Source: Methylotenera sp. (GTDB taxonomy: Bacteria; Pseudomonadota; Gammaproteobacteria; Burkholderiales; Methylophilaceae). Taken from it: a stretch of DNA of 40,561 nt. The stretch is from NCBI GenBank assembly GCA_013140755.1, contig JABFSF010000030.1:1-40561 (forward strand), read 5' to 3'. The notes under the pieces were generated by a model. It did no database searches. It was not told where the DNA came from and saw nothing but the letters and a program-made list of their open reading frames with translations. Shown here piece after piece: positions 1 to 8,856 of the stretch (its first letter is position 1; each line of letters opens with the position of its first letter). A program made the position numbers and the translations under genes.

Positions 1-105
1 AGCACCCACACTTATCAGTTGTTATATTGTTAAAGATCAGTTTATTAAAACAAAGTGCATCACTTCGCTTTATTTGCCTCACCGCTGCCCTTAAGCAACA
101 GCGAG
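1..105 (-). other. Leader of an rRNA operon (5' external transcribed region)
   Basis: Read on the minus strand, this stretch follows a strong rRNA-type promoter and carries a boxA-like antitermination site, then a GATAAGTGTGGGTGCT segment of the kind found just before mature 16S rRNA. No protein gene is present. The 16S gene should begin just beyond the left edge, so no rRNA is annotated inside the window. The assignment rests on the promoter, boxA and leader motifs together and is an inference. Confidence 0.7.
28..39 (-). promoter_or_regulatory. boxA-like antitermination site in the rrn leader
   Basis: The minus strand reads TGATCTTTAACA, one base from the E. coli rrn boxA TGCTCTTTAACA. In known rRNA operons boxA RNA binds NusB-NusE to prevent Rho-dependent termination. 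Its place 70-80 bases after the predicted start site fits an rRNA leader. Confidence 0.7.
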
Positions 106-111
106 GTGCGC

Positions 112-139
112 ATTATACAGAGGTTTTTAATACCGTCAA
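112..139 (-). promoter_or_regulatory. rRNA operon promoter (rrn P1-like)
   Basis: On the minus strand there is a -35 TTGACG (139-134), a 16-bp spacer and a perfect -10 TATAAT (117-112), followed by a GC-rich discriminator GCGCACC. The ~25 bases upstream of the -35 are AT-rich, as an UP element would be. A 16-bp spacer and GC discriminator are typical of stringently controlled rrn promoters. Transcription would start near 105 and run left. Confidence 0.8.
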
Positions 140-198
140 CCCTAATTTCGTAATATTTACCAATTAAAATTAACTGCGCTTTTACTACAAAAAATTCT

Positions 199-275
199 TG
201 GTTGCGGGAACAGGATTTGAACCTGTGACCTTCGGGTTATGAGCCCGACGAGCTGCCAGACTGCTCCATCCCGCG
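199..275 (-). tRNA. Initiator tRNA-fMet (CAT)
   Basis: This is a 77-nt cloverleaf including an encoded CCA (199-201). The anticodon loop CTCATAA gives CAT. It is the initiator and not the elongator, because the acceptor stem begins with C1 facing A72 (mismatch) and the anticodon stem has three consecutive G:C pairs (GGG/CCC), the hallmarks for formylation and P-site binding. It lies about 60 bp upstream of the rrn -35 on the same strand, and a T-run just after the CCA (191-196) is at most a weak terminator. Confidence 0.97.
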
Positions 276-308
276 TCCGATTCGACTCACTTGCCGCCGA
301 GAGGTGAG

Positions 309-337
309 ACTATAACAAACCTACCTAACAACTGCAA
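309..337 (-). promoter_or_regulatory. Promoter of the tRNA-fMet gene
   Basis: The minus strand shows TTGCAG (337-332), a 17-bp spacer and TATAGT (314-309), placing a start site about 25-30 bases before the tRNA 5' end. The discriminator CTCACC is moderately GC-rich, as for stable RNA genes. Confidence 0.55.
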
Positions 338-416
338 GGGTTATTCTTCTTTTTTCATTAGAAAGAGCTGGCGTTTTTTATACATTCCCACTTAAATTGG
401 TATCACGTTAGCCTAT

Positions 417-1205
417 TTAAGACTCCATAAGAGCGCGCACTCTTGCAATATCCGCTTCTGTATCTACGCCAGTTGCGGGCGCATGATTGCTAACAGCAAC
501 TGCGATTTTGAACCCATGATATAAAACACGAAGTTGTTCAAGGCTTTCAATATGCTCTAGTGCCGATGGTGCAAGACTTGCATACTGCTTTAAAAACTGC
601 GCGCGATAAGCATATAGCCCAATATGCCTATAAGCTAACATACCTTTTGGCAAATGTTGATGATTTGCAAAACCATCTCTAGGATAAGGAATTGGTGAGC
701 GACTAAAATAAAGCGCATGGCCATCTTTATCAAGCACTACTTTCACCACATTAGGGTTAACGAAATCTGCGACCGTATGCAACGCATGACATGCAGTTGC
801 CATAACAGCCATATTGTTATTCGCTAACATTGTTGCAACGTCCATAATAAGCGCGGTATCGATTAACGGCTCATCACCCTGCACATTAATCACAATTGCA
901 TCATCGTGCCATCCCTCGCGCGCGACTACTTCTGCTATTCGATCTGTGCCACTTACATGATCATCACGTGTCAGCATCGCCAGAAGCCCGTATTTGTTGA
1001 CAGCATCTACTATCCGCAAATCATCCGTTGCCACCACAACCTGTTTCGCACCGCTTAGCTTGGCGCGTTCAGCTACGTGCACAACCATGGGCTTACCTGC
1101 AATATCTAATAGCGGCTTGCCTGGCAGGCGAGTGCTAGCGTAGCGCGCAGGAATGACCACATAAAATTCGGGCGATTTTTGTTTTGCAGAGTGCAATTTA
1201 TTCAT
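417..1205 (-). CDS. kdsB: 3-deoxy-manno-octulosonate cytidylyltransferase
   Basis: KdsB activates Kdo with CTP to give CMP-Kdo in the cytoplasm, the sugar donor for the inner core of lipopolysaccharide. The 262-residue protein has the N-terminal nucleotide-binding signature [15 protein letters not shown] (about residues 18-33), the DDLRI and [15 protein letters not shown] blocks, and the QGDEPLI metal/substrate motif, all characteristic of the family; length is normal (about 250). The ATG overlaps the end of the upstream Trm112-like gene by 8 bases, so the two are translationally linked. It is the last gene of the msbA-lpxK-Trm112-kdsB run. Confidence 0.96.
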   Translation of the reverse strand: MNKLHSAKQKSPEFYVVIPARYASTRLPGKPLLDIAGKPMVVHVAERAKLSGAKQVVVATDDLRIVDAVNKYGLLAMLTRDDHVSGTDRIAEVVAREGWHDDAIVINVQGDEPLIDTALIMDVATMLANNNMAVMATACHALHTVADFVNPNVVKVVLDKDGHALYFSRSPIPYPRDGFANHQHLPKGMLAYRHIGLYAYRAQFLKQYASLAPSALEHIESLEQLRVLYHGFKIAVAVSNHAPATGVDTEADIARVRALMES

Positions 1206-1371
1206 TGCCCATTAGCTTGCGTGCTTCTTCTTCTAGCATCACTGGAATGCCGTCTCTAATGGGGTAGGCTAAACGTGCTGATTTTGAAATAAGCTCATTG
1301 CTCGCTTTGTTGTATTCCAAAGCTCCCTTTGTCACAGGGCATACTAAAATTTGTAAAAGCTTCGTATCCAT
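1198..1371 (-). CDS. Trm112 / UPF0434 (YcaR-like) small protein
   Basis: A 57-residue protein, [18 protein letters not shown] at the start and [16 protein letters not shown] near the end, which is the signature of the bacterial UPF0434/Trm112 family encoded between lpxK and kdsB in many proteobacteria. Family members with four cysteines bind zinc; here only one Cys (C11) is left, since the second position of the first CPxC pair is Thr and the later pair is absent. Bacterial function is not firmly known; eukaryotic and archaeal Trm112 activate methyltransferases. It sits 17 bases after lpxK and overlaps kdsB, so it is part of the same transcript. Confidence 0.88.
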   Translation of the reverse strand: MDTKLLQILVCPVTKGALEYNKASNELISKSARLAYPIRDGIPVMLEEEARKLMGNE

Positions 1372-1388
1372 TTTGATCTCAACCTAAA

Positions 1389-2402
1389 TTAACTGCCATT
1401 TAATTTTTTACGATTTAATTTTGACAACACCACAGCCATTAAATCATTTTCAATAACCGCATTCACGGGTAAAACCCAAAAATTTGAGTGCGCAAAAAAT
1501 TTGCATTTCACCGCATCCTTTTCTGTCATCACAACAACATCTGCTGTGAGCGCGCTAAAATCACTCTCTTGAAATGCATAATGGTCTGTGAATGCTCGCC
1601 GTTCAAAAGCCAATCCCATCTGTTGCAACTTCAGGAAAAATCTCTCAGGGTTTCCAATGCCCGCAACCGCCCATATTTTTTTTTGCTGCAATGCCTTTGC
1701 ATCACATTTTACATGTGCATCCACCAAATTGTAAAAATCAGTTGCCTCAAGCTGCATCTCAAAGCAAGCAAGGTTCTCTTGTGAGTCAACCTGAAAATCT
1801 TGGCCATTACACACAATCGCATCTACCATTTTTAGCCGCGCAATAGATTCTCTCAGCGGCCCCGCAGGTAATAACGCGCCATTCCCAAATCTTTTGGCAC
1901 CATCGTAAACCACAATTTCAACATCGCGCTGCATACGATAGTGCTGCAAACCATCGTCGCTCACCACCACATTACATGCAGGATAAGCGTTAAGTAGTGC
2001 CTCCGCAGCATTAACGCGATTCGAGCTGACAAATACTGGGCACCCAGAACGCAAGGCTATCAATAAAGGCTCATCACCGACTTCTGATGAAAGGCTAGAG
2101 ACTTTAACTTCTGTTACCTGCCTGACATTGCCTCCATAGCCTCTGCTAACCACGCCTGGGCAGTATCCAGCCAACTTAAGTTGCTCTACAAGCCATATCA
2201 CTAAAGGCGTTTTACCAGTGCCTCCCACATTGATATTACCCACCACAATGACTGGAACACCTAATCGATGGCTTTTTAAAAAGCCAATTTTATACAATTG
2301 TCTTCTTGTAGCACTTAATAGGGCAAAAAGCCAAGAAACAGGTAGCAACAAGAGATGCCAACATGTAAAGCGCATCCATTGTTTTTGTAGCCAAAGCGTC
2401 AT
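1389..2402 (-). CDS. lpxK: Tetraacyldisaccharide 4'-kinase
   Basis: LpxK phosphorylates the 4' position of the lipid A disaccharide precursor to give lipid IVA, acting at the inner face of the cytoplasmic membrane. The 337-residue protein has an N-terminal hydrophobic/amphipathic segment (about 12-30), the P-loop VGNINVGGTGKTPLV (about 54-68), the SRGYGG motif and the DDGLQH catalytic block, all LpxK signatures. Length matches the family (about 330). It starts 11 bases after the msbA stop, so lipid A phosphorylation and lipid A export are co-transcribed. Confidence 0.95.
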   Translation of the reverse strand: MTLWLQKQWMRFTCWHLLLLPVSWLFALLSATRRQLYKIGFLKSHRLGVPVIVVGNINVGGTGKTPLVIWLVEQLKLAGYCPGVVSRGYGGNVRQVTEVKVSSLSSEVGDEPLLIALRSGCPVFVSSNRVNAAEALLNAYPACNVVVSDDGLQHYRMQRDVEIVVYDGAKRFGNGALLPAGPLRESIARLKMVDAIVCNGQDFQVDSQENLACFEMQLEATDFYNLVDAHVKCDAKALQQKKIWAVAGIGNPERFFLKLQQMGLAFERRAFTDHYAFQESDFSALTADVVVMTEKDAVKCKFFAHSNFWVLPVNAVIENDLMAVVLSKLNRKKLNGS

Positions 2403-2413
2403 CGCTCACTCAA

Positions 2414-4168
2414 TCAGTTAAATTGCTTTTGATATAGCTTTGCATAATGGCTATTTAATTGCATAAGTGCTTCATGAGAGCCGCTCTCAATGATTTTGCC
2501 ATGTTCCATCACCATAATGCGATCAGCATTTTCAATCGTGCTTAAGCGATGCGCAATCACAATGCTGGTACGATTTTGCATTAAAGTGTCTAATGCCGCT
2601 TGCACATGCTGTTCTGATTCAGTATCTAGCGCGGAAGTGGCTTCATCAAGTAGTAGTATAGGTGCATTTTTTAATATGGCACGTGCAATTGCAATACGTT
2701 GACGCTGTCCACCTGACAGGCGTACTCCACGATCTCCAATTTCATTTTGCAAGCCATTTGGTAGTTGCTGGATAAACTCCCATGCATGTGCAGCCTTTGC
2801 TGCAGCAATTACCTCTTGCTCAGTCGCACTACGTAAAACGCCGTAAGCAATATTATTGAAAATCGTGTCATTAAATAACACAATATCCTGACTCACTAAG
2901 GCAAACTGCTCGCGTAAATTGTCCAACTTGAGCGCGCGAATATCTACGCCATCCAGCAAGACCAAGCCTTGTTGTAACTCATAAAAACGAGGCAATAGGT
3001 TTACCAGCGTGGTTTTTCCACCGCCAGACCGACCAACCAATGCAATTTTTTCACCCGCTTTGATATTAAAACTTAAGTTATCTAGTGCTACACCACTTGC
3101 ATTTTCATAACGCAAGGTCACATTTTTAAACTCAATCGTACCTTTTGCTCGCTCTAACATTAGGCTACCCTCATCTTGCTCAGGCGTTGCATCCATCACC
3201 TCAAAAATACTTTGCGCAGCTGCCAAGCCTACCTGAAAGTCTTCATTAGCCGACGCGATGTGTTTAATCGGTGAAATCAGCATTAACAATGCCCCAACAA
3301 AAGCTGCAAATTCACCTACGGTAAAAGTCCCCATAGCGTAATAAATAATTAAAGATAAGGCTAAAGCAGCAAACATTTCTACAACAAAGCTACTTAAGCC
3401 TGAAATACGCGTTAAACGTAACTCTATGCGGCGATTGTTAGTCGCAATTTCTGCAAAGCGTTGATATTCAAACGCTTGTGCCCCAAAAATTTTAACAATG
3501 CGCTGCCCACCAATCGCCTCTTCAGCAGATTTAGTCATCTCACCCATACTGTGTTGCACGTGCTTGGCATTGGCTTTTAGTTTGGGGCTAATTTTTTTGA
3601 GATAAAGTGCGGCAAAAGGCAACACGCTAGCAAAAACTAAAGTAAGTCGCCAATCTAAATACAGCATATACGCAATCAAACCAATCACGGTCAAAAGATC
3701 ACGTAATACATTCATCCACGAACGCGTGGTTGCACTTGAAAGACGCTCTACATCATAGGTAAATTTTGAAACTAAGGCACCCGATGAGCGAGCATCAAAA
3801 TAATGCACAGGCAACAACATAAGTTTGCTAAACATTTCTTTACGAAAGTCTTCAACCACGCGCCTTGCAACTGTACGCATGGTATAAACCGAGACAAAAC
3901 CCGCAACGCCTCTAATGACCATTAAACCAAAAATCATCAAGGGCAATAAAAAAGTCTGCGCTGAGGATTTTTTAACGAACCCCTCATCCGTCACCTCTTT
4001 AATTAGCGCAAGAAAACCTGTATTACTCGCCGAAAGAATCACTAAAGAAAGAATGCTTGTCACGAATACATATTTATATCGCCATGCATAACGAAACAAA
4101 CGCAAACACAATACTTTTGCGTTAGAAATTTCAGGAAGATGTTCTTTGTAACGCTTAGATTTTGCCAT
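2414..4168 (-). CDS. msbA: Lipid A export ABC transporter, fused permease/ATPase
   Basis: MsbA flips core-lipid A across the inner membrane. The 584-residue protein is a half-transporter: six membrane helices in residues about 35-330 followed by an ATPase domain with Walker A GRSGGGKTTL, signature LSGGQRQRIAIARA, Walker B ILLLDEATSALD and the H-loop AHRLST. Length equals E. coli MsbA (582). Immediate linkage to lpxK favours MsbA over a generic exporter. The 158-bp gap to exbD contains no gene. Confidence 0.95.
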   Translation of the reverse strand: MAKSKRYKEHLPEISNAKVLCLRLFRYAWRYKYVFVTSILSLVILSASNTGFLALIKEVTDEGFVKKSSAQTFLLPLMIFGLMVIRGVAGFVSVYTMRTVARRVVEDFRKEMFSKLMLLPVHYFDARSSGALVSKFTYDVERLSSATTRSWMNVLRDLLTVIGLIAYMLYLDWRLTLVFASVLPFAALYLKKISPKLKANAKHVQHSMGEMTKSAEEAIGGQRIVKIFGAQAFEYQRFAEIATNNRRIELRLTRISGLSSFVVEMFAALALSLIIYYAMGTFTVGEFAAFVGALLMLISPIKHIASANEDFQVGLAAAQSIFEVMDATPEQDEGSLMLERAKGTIEFKNVTLRYENASGVALDNLSFNIKAGEKIALVGRSGGGKTTLVNLLPRFYELQQGLVLLDGVDIRALKLDNLREQFALVSQDIVLFNDTIFNNIAYGVLRSATEQEVIAAAKAAHAWEFIQQLPNGLQNEIGDRGVRLSGGQRQRIAIARAILKNAPILLLDEATSALDTESEQHVQAALDTLMQNRTSIVIAHRLSTIENADRIMVMEHGKIIESGSHEALMQLNSHYAKLYQKQFN

Positions 4169-4326
4169 TAAGGTTGATTACCGTGAATTCTTTGAGGATA
4201 ATTAAAGCCACTTACTGTGTGTTCATATCCATCTATATCGTGTGCTAGAGAGAAGCAGAACTAACAATCCAAACACTCACTACACCGCGCAACCTTACAC
4301 CGCTGATGCCAAAGTGCTGTAGCATT

Positions 4327-4758
4327 TTATTCGCCATCCCCAGATTGAGTGGCAAAGGTAATGTGAGTATAACCCGCTGTGCGAGAGGCCTCCATGACAT
4401 TAACAACCGCTTGATGTGTACTGTTTGCATCGGCACTGATTACAATGGTAGGCTCTTTGCCGCCAACCTCTTTAGAAACCGCTTCTTTTAATGCGGCTTC
4501 AATTGCAGCCACGGATTTATCTACTACTTTATGACCGTTCACTACATACTGCCCAGTCGCATCGACCGCAACCTCAATCATCAAGGGTTTATCTTGCGGT
4601 GCGTTAGCATCTGCGGTGGGCAAGTTGATTTGCAATTCATTTGTACGTGAAAAAGTAGCACTCACAATAAGAAAAATAATAATCACCAACAATACATCAA
4701 TTAAGGGAATAAAGTTGATTTCAAGCTCGTTATGCTTTTTCCCACGTTGAAAATTCAT
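4327..4758 (-). CDS. exbD: Biopolymer transport protein ExbD
   Basis: ExbD is the single-pass partner of ExbB in the proton-driven motor that powers TonB-dependent outer membrane transport. The 143-residue protein has one N-terminal membrane helix (about 15-36) containing the FIPLIDVLLVIIIF signature, whose Asp21 is the expected proton-coupling residue, followed by a periplasmic domain. Placement beside exbB, 41 bases away, fits ExbD rather than TolR, as no tol genes are nearby; TonB itself is not in the window. Confidence 0.92.
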   Translation of the reverse strand: MNFQRGKKHNELEINFIPLIDVLLVIIIFLIVSATFSRTNELQINLPTADANAPQDKPLMIEVAVDATGQYVVNGHKVVDKSVAAIEAALKEAVSKEVGGKEPTIVISADANSTHQAVVNVMEASRTAGYTHITFATQSGDGE

Positions 4759-4799
4759 TCAAAATTCCTTCAAAAATACGCTCAAAAACAAACGGTTAA

Positions 4800-5405
4800 C
4801 TACTTACGTTCCCCATGAAGAATTTCAACCAACTTAATGGCTTGTTGTTCCATATCAAGTAACAAAGCATCAATTTTGCTGCGGAAATAACGATAAGCAA
4901 TCATTGCAGGAACTGCCACTACAATCCCCGCTGCTGTATTATAAAGTGCCACAGAAATACCACGTGCAAACTGTGCAACATCATGTCCTGTGGTAGTAAA
5001 AGCACCAAACAACTCCACCATGCCAATTACCGTACCAAGCAAGCCTAACAATGGCGCAACTGTAGCAATCGTCCCCAGCGTTGATAAATACTTTTCTAAC
5101 TGATGCGCTACAGCACGTGCGGTTTCCTCTATCGCCTCTTTTGTCACCTCACGAGAGTGTTTAGCGTTCACTAGTGCGGTAGCAAACACTTTACCCAGTA
5201 AGGAGTGTTGATCTAATCGAGCAACAGTTTCTTGGGTCACGCCACCTTTTAACAACCAAGACTGTAACTCAGGTAACAAGCTAGAAGGTGCCACAGTACT
5301 TTCTCTTAATGCATAAGCACGCTCACCAATAATAGCCAACGCCACCACTGACGCAATAATCAGCGGCCAAATTGGCCAACCCGCAGCTAAAATAATTTGC
5401 CACAC
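4800..5405 (-). CDS. exbB: MotA/TolQ/ExbB proton channel protein ExbB
   Basis: ExbB forms the pentameric proton channel that holds the ExbD dimer. The 201-residue protein has three predicted membrane helices (about 8-28, 107-130, 150-172) and the family block LGTIATVAPLLGLLGTVIGM followed by ARGISVALYNTAAGIVVAVPAMI. It is shorter than E. coli ExbB (244) but typical of the short ExbB form found with msbA in betaproteobacteria. It is the first gene of the minus-strand envelope run; the 207-bp region upstream (5406-5612) holds no gene I can see. Confidence 0.93.
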   Translation of the reverse strand: MWQIILAAGWPIWPLIIASVVALAIIGERAYALRESTVAPSSLLPELQSWLLKGGVTQETVARLDQHSLLGKVFATALVNAKHSREVTKEAIEETARAVAHQLEKYLSTLGTIATVAPLLGLLGTVIGMVELFGAFTTTGHDVAQFARGISVALYNTAAGIVVAVPAMIAYRYFRSKIDALLLDMEQQAIKLVEILHGERK

Positions 5406-5612
5406 AGTACAACTCCTTTATTAATTCTATTTAAACATGAATGCATTTTAGCTAGAGATTAAGCCAAATTTAAGTATTGCAACACTTTAGCTTGTCATTC
5501 AAGTTTGGGCAAGTTTATGTCAGACAAAATGTGGGGCAACAGCATTAAGAAGCAGTTCAACTTAGCTTGAGCATGATACTGCTATGGTCAGCTTGATTGT
5601 GCAATAAGCACT

Positions 5613-6134
5613 TTAATGCGTAAGGGTATCTTTACCAATAATTTTGTTTTGCAAAATCTGATGAATTTGTTCCATTAAAAAACTTGCTGATTCCCGACCT
5701 AGTTTGGATTCACGCATGGTCATGTGCCAAATGGACAGCGCAGATTTTAGACTAACTTCATCTTGGCAGGCTTCTATTTGTGTTTTGATGCCTCGCCCCA
5801 TTAAACCCAAATAATCATTTGTGGCTTCAATAACAATTGCTTTAATCGAAGCCAACTTGGTTTCATCAATTGCGGTAAATCTAATATCAGCCAATGATAT
5901 TGGTGTTATTGAATCAACTTTAATTGCAATGTTACTACCAACAGTTTGAATATAGCCTTTCGATTCTAGTTTAAGCACAATTTGACTTAACTGGTCTTTC
6001 GGAAATAACTTTTCTAAATCATCTAAAGTTCTAGCCCCATTCATGAGCAATAACACTTGCCGCTCTTTAAAATGCAAGGTACGAACCTCACTATTAAACT
6101 CGTTGTAACCACGCGCAGATTTTTCATAAACCAT
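5613..6134 (-). CDS. Conserved-looking protein of unknown function, possible winged-helix N-terminus
   Basis: I do not recognise this family. The 173-residue product is soluble, with no signal peptide or membrane segment. Residues about 15-65 (HFKERQVLLLMNGARTLDDL, then QIVLKLESKGYIQ) have the helix-turn-helix-wing pattern seen in small winged-helix domains and read like a PqqD-type fold; residues about 75-170 are mostly helical. There are three consecutive ATG codons (6140, 6137, 6134). The third is preferred because GAGGG sits six bases ahead of it, whereas it abuts the first. The gene is divergent from ppk1, and the shared 169-bp region contains a perfect inverted repeat, so a regulatory role is possible but unproven. 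Confidence 0.75.
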   Translation of the reverse strand: MVYEKSARGYNEFNSEVRTLHFKERQVLLLMNGARTLDDLEKLFPKDQLSQIVLKLESKGYIQTVGSNIAIKVDSITPISLADIRFTAIDETKLASIKAIVIEATNDYLGLMGRGIKTQIEACQDEVSLKSALSIWHMTMRESKLGRESASFLMEQIHQILQNKIIGKDTLTH

Positions 6135-6231
6135 CATCATCCCTCAACAATATGTTTGAATGGCTCAACATTACTGACACTTAATGACAAAATTATTAAA
6201 GTCCGCCTAAAGATTATTTATTTACGTGTTC

Positions 6232-6261
6232 AATATGTCACATTCATAAAAGTGACATATT
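6232..6261. repeat. Perfect 10-bp inverted repeat in the ppk1 upstream region
   Basis: AATATGTCAC (6232-6241), ten bases of spacer, then GTGACATATT (6252-6261). It is centred about 57 bases before the ppk1 ATG and between two divergent genes. Dyad arms 20 bp apart centre to centre (two helical turns) suit a dimeric regulator. It is not a Pho box, since Pho boxes are direct repeats. Confidence 0.75.
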
Positions 6262-6303
6262 TGAAATATAAAATCCAACCAATGTAAATTCTGAATTTCA
6301 TTT

Positions 6304-8355
6304 ATGCGTCAATCTCAAGCTCTCATTAAATTTCTTAATCGCGATATTAGTATTTTGGCGTTTAACGAACGTGTATTAAGCCTCGCGCAAAATCCTAGCT
6401 ACCCGCTACTTGAGCGTTTACGCTTTCTTTGCATTGTTTCTTCAAATTTAGATGAGTTTTTTGAAGTGCGCGCAGCACCACATGTAGATGCCATGCGCGA
6501 TGATGAAAAGCAAAACGATATTAACGTGAAAAGCTATTTAGAGATTTCAAAAGCAGCTCATACTTTAGTTGAAAAGCAATATCAGATATTTAATGACGAG
6601 CTGACCCCTGCATTGGCTGCTCAAGATGTTCAGTTGGTCTCGCATGGCGATAGAACGGCAGAGCAACGCCGTTGGGTAGCGCGTTACTTTGAAACCAATG
6701 TACGACCTTTGTTAGTGCCAGTGGCACTTGACCCCTCGCATCCATTCCCGCAAGTGGCGAATAAATCTTTAAATTTTATTGTGCTATTGGGCGGCACGGA
6801 TGCTTTTGGGCGCAACAATAATATTGCTATTGTACGTGTGCCGCGTGCGTTGCCGCGCTTGATTAAATTACCTAAACATTTAAGCGGCAAGCAGCAATTG
6901 TTTGTATCGCTTTCTAGCATTATCCGCGCACATTTGGCGAGTTTATTTACAGGGCGAGAAGTACTTAACTTTTCACAGTTTCGTGTTACACGTCACTCAG
7001 ATTTAGCTGTAGATGAAGAAGATGTGAAAAACCTACGCACCGCGTTGAGAAAAGGTCTAGTGCAGCGCAACTTTGGTGATGCTGTGCGCTTGGAGGTTTC
7101 ACACAGTTGTGATGAAAAGCTTGCTAAATTGCTCTTGCAGCAGTTTGATTTACCCAAACAGTCGCTCTACCGCGTGCATGGCTTGGTGAACTTGGCGCGA
7201 CTCATGCAATTGGCAGATTTAGCCGAAGGTGACCATCTTAAATTTAAGCCATTTGAGCCTAAAATCAGCCAGCAGATTGTGCCCAATCAATCGTTTTTTA
7301 CACAACTCAAACAGCAAGATATTTTGATTCATCAGCCTTATGAGAGCTTTGAATCGGTGATTGAGTTTTTGCGCGAAGCTGTGAACGATCCTGATGTGCT
7401 TTCAATACAGCAAACCATTTACCGCACAGGCTCTGATCCACGCATGCTTAAATTACTGCAAGAAGCGGTGCGCCGTGGTAAAGAAGTGATGGCGGTGGTG
7501 GAACTCAAAGCACGCTTTGATGAAGAAGCTAATATTAACTGGGCAGAAGATTTAGAATCCGTTGGTGCGCAAGTGGTGTACGGCATTGTGGGTTTAAAAA
7601 CCCATGCCAAAATGTTGTTAGTGATGCGGCGCGAAGGCGAAGGCCTCAAATATTATGGTCATGTCTCAACAGGCAATTACAACCCTAGAACAGCACGCCT
7701 TTATACCGATGTGAGTATGCTCACAGCAGATGTACAAATTACCCGAGACATGGAATATTTGTTCAGACATATTGCCAGCCAAGTCAAGTTGCCACGTTTG
7801 CAAAAACTATTGGTCGCCCCGTTTAATTTGCATACGCAAATGCTCGCCAAAATTCGAGCGGCCGAACTGGCGGCTAAAGCAGGGAAATCGGCATGTATTA
7901 TTTTAAAAATGAATGCGCTCACGGATGAAGCTCTCGTAAGGGCTTTGGTAAAGGCTGGGCGCGCAGGGGTGCAAATTGATTTAATTTTACGTGGAGCTTG
8001 TATTTTACCCATAGACGCAGCAGGACTTGAAGGGCGTATTCGTGTACGTTCCATTATTGGTCGGTTATTAGAGCATTCGCGCGTGTTTTATTTTAAAGTA
8101 GATGAAGTTGAAAATATGTGGCTTGCAAGTGCTGACTGGATGAATCGCAACATGATGCGCCGCGTTGAAATTGCATGGCCGATTGTGGATGCTAAAAACC
8201 GCGCACGCATCTTGCTAGAGTGCTGCCAAATGTATCTAGAGGATAATCAAGATGCGTGGATACTCAATGCGGATGGCACTTACTCACCTGTTGCTACAAT
8301 ACCTCACCGAACGTATAGCGCACAACAACAGTTAATACAAAAATACTCTGGGTAA
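6304..8355 (+). CDS. ppk1: Polyphosphate kinase 1
   Basis: PPK1 reversibly polymerises the gamma phosphate of ATP into long-chain inorganic polyphosphate. The 683-residue protein starts with the N-terminal domain (FLNRDISILAFNERVL, then RLRFLCIVSSNLDEFFEVR) and has the head domain and two phospholipase D-like C-terminal domains. Key blocks are VGLKTHAKMLLV, with the catalytic His that becomes phosphorylated, HVSTGNYNPRTARLYTD, and LLEHSRVFYF with the second conserved His. Length is normal (about 690). It is followed six bases later by a SixA-like gene, and ppx lies on the other strand nearby, so synthesis and breakdown of polyphosphate are encoded side by side. Confidence 0.97.
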   Translation: MRQSQALIKFLNRDISILAFNERVLSLAQNPSYPLLERLRFLCIVSSNLDEFFEVRAAPHVDAMRDDEKQNDINVKSYLEISKAAHTLVEKQYQIFNDELTPALAAQDVQLVSHGDRTAEQRRWVARYFETNVRPLLVPVALDPSHPFPQVANKSLNFIVLLGGTDAFGRNNNIAIVRVPRALPRLIKLPKHLSGKQQLFVSLSSIIRAHLASLFTGREVLNFSQFRVTRHSDLAVDEEDVKNLRTALRKGLVQRNFGDAVRLEVSHSCDEKLAKLLLQQFDLPKQSLYRVHGLVNLARLMQLADLAEGDHLKFKPFEPKISQQIVPNQSFFTQLKQQDILIHQPYESFESVIEFLREAVNDPDVLSIQQTIYRTGSDPRMLKLLQEAVRRGKEVMAVVELKARFDEEANINWAEDLESVGAQVVYGIVGLKTHAKMLLVMRREGEGLKYYGHVSTGNYNPRTARLYTDVSMLTADVQITRDMEYLFRHIASQVKLPRLQKLLVAPFNLHTQMLAKIRAAELAAKAGKSACIILKMNALTDEALVRALVKAGRAGVQIDLILRGACILPIDAAGLEGRIRVRSIIGRLLEHSRVFYFKVDEVENMWLASADWMNRNMMRRVEIAWPIVDAKNRARILLECCQMYLEDNQDAWILNADGTYSPVATIPHRTYSAQQQLIQKYSG

Positions 8356-8361
8356 TCTACA

Positions 8362-8847
8362 ATGGCTAACCTTATATTATGGCGGCACGCAGAAGCCGAA
8401 GATGCAGCTGCTGGTGACAAAGATGCAAGCCGCACCTTAACAAAGCGTGGTCACAAAGATGCATCCAAAGTAGCAACTTGGCTAGATGCACATTTACCAG
8501 CTAACACGCAGATTTTATCTAGCCCAGCGCAACGTTGCTTACAAACCTTGCAAGCCTTGCAAAATCTGAATACCCGTAAAGTAAAAGTGGTAGATTTTTT
8601 AAGTATAGAGAGCAGTGTTGAACGAATTGCAAAAGAAGTAGTTAATTCAGACCGCACACAAACTATACTCATCGTGGGGCATCAACCCAACCTTGGAAGT
8701 TTGATTGCCAAACTGCTGGGGATGAGAGAAGGTGCTTGCGTGGTTAAAAAAGGTGCTGTTTGGTGGCTAAAGCAACGCCCGATTGAAGGTTCTAAAACAA
8801 GCGCACTGCAAACGTATTTGTTTACAGTGCAACATCCTGACTGCTAA
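8362..8847 (+). CDS. sixA: SixA-like histidine phosphatase family protein
   Basis: This is a member of the histidine phosphatase (phosphoglycerate mutase-like) superfamily. The 161-residue protein has the catalytic RHAEAED near residue 8, the typical GHKDA and SSPAQRCLQTL blocks and the second catalytic His in VGHQPNLGSLIAKLLG. Size and motif order match E. coli SixA, which dephosphorylates phosphohistidine on PTS/phosphorelay proteins; here the true substrate is unknown. It starts six bases after ppk1, so the two are surely co-transcribed, which suggests a phosphate-related role, perhaps on a phosphohistidine enzyme such as PPK itself (speculation). Confidence 0.88.
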   Translation: MANLILWRHAEAEDAAAGDKDASRTLTKRGHKDASKVATWLDAHLPANTQILSSPAQRCLQTLQALQNLNTRKVKVVDFLSIESSVERIAKEVVNSDRTQTILIVGHQPNLGSLIAKLLGMREGACVVKKGAVWWLKQRPIEGSKTSALQTYLFTVQHPDC

Positions 8848-8856
8848 ATTATTTTG

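Noticed and set aside
6175-6189. Pho box before the gene at 5613-6134, from two TGACA words
   Set aside because: The words are 10 bases apart instead of 11 and the flanks match poorly, so this is not a credible PhoB site.
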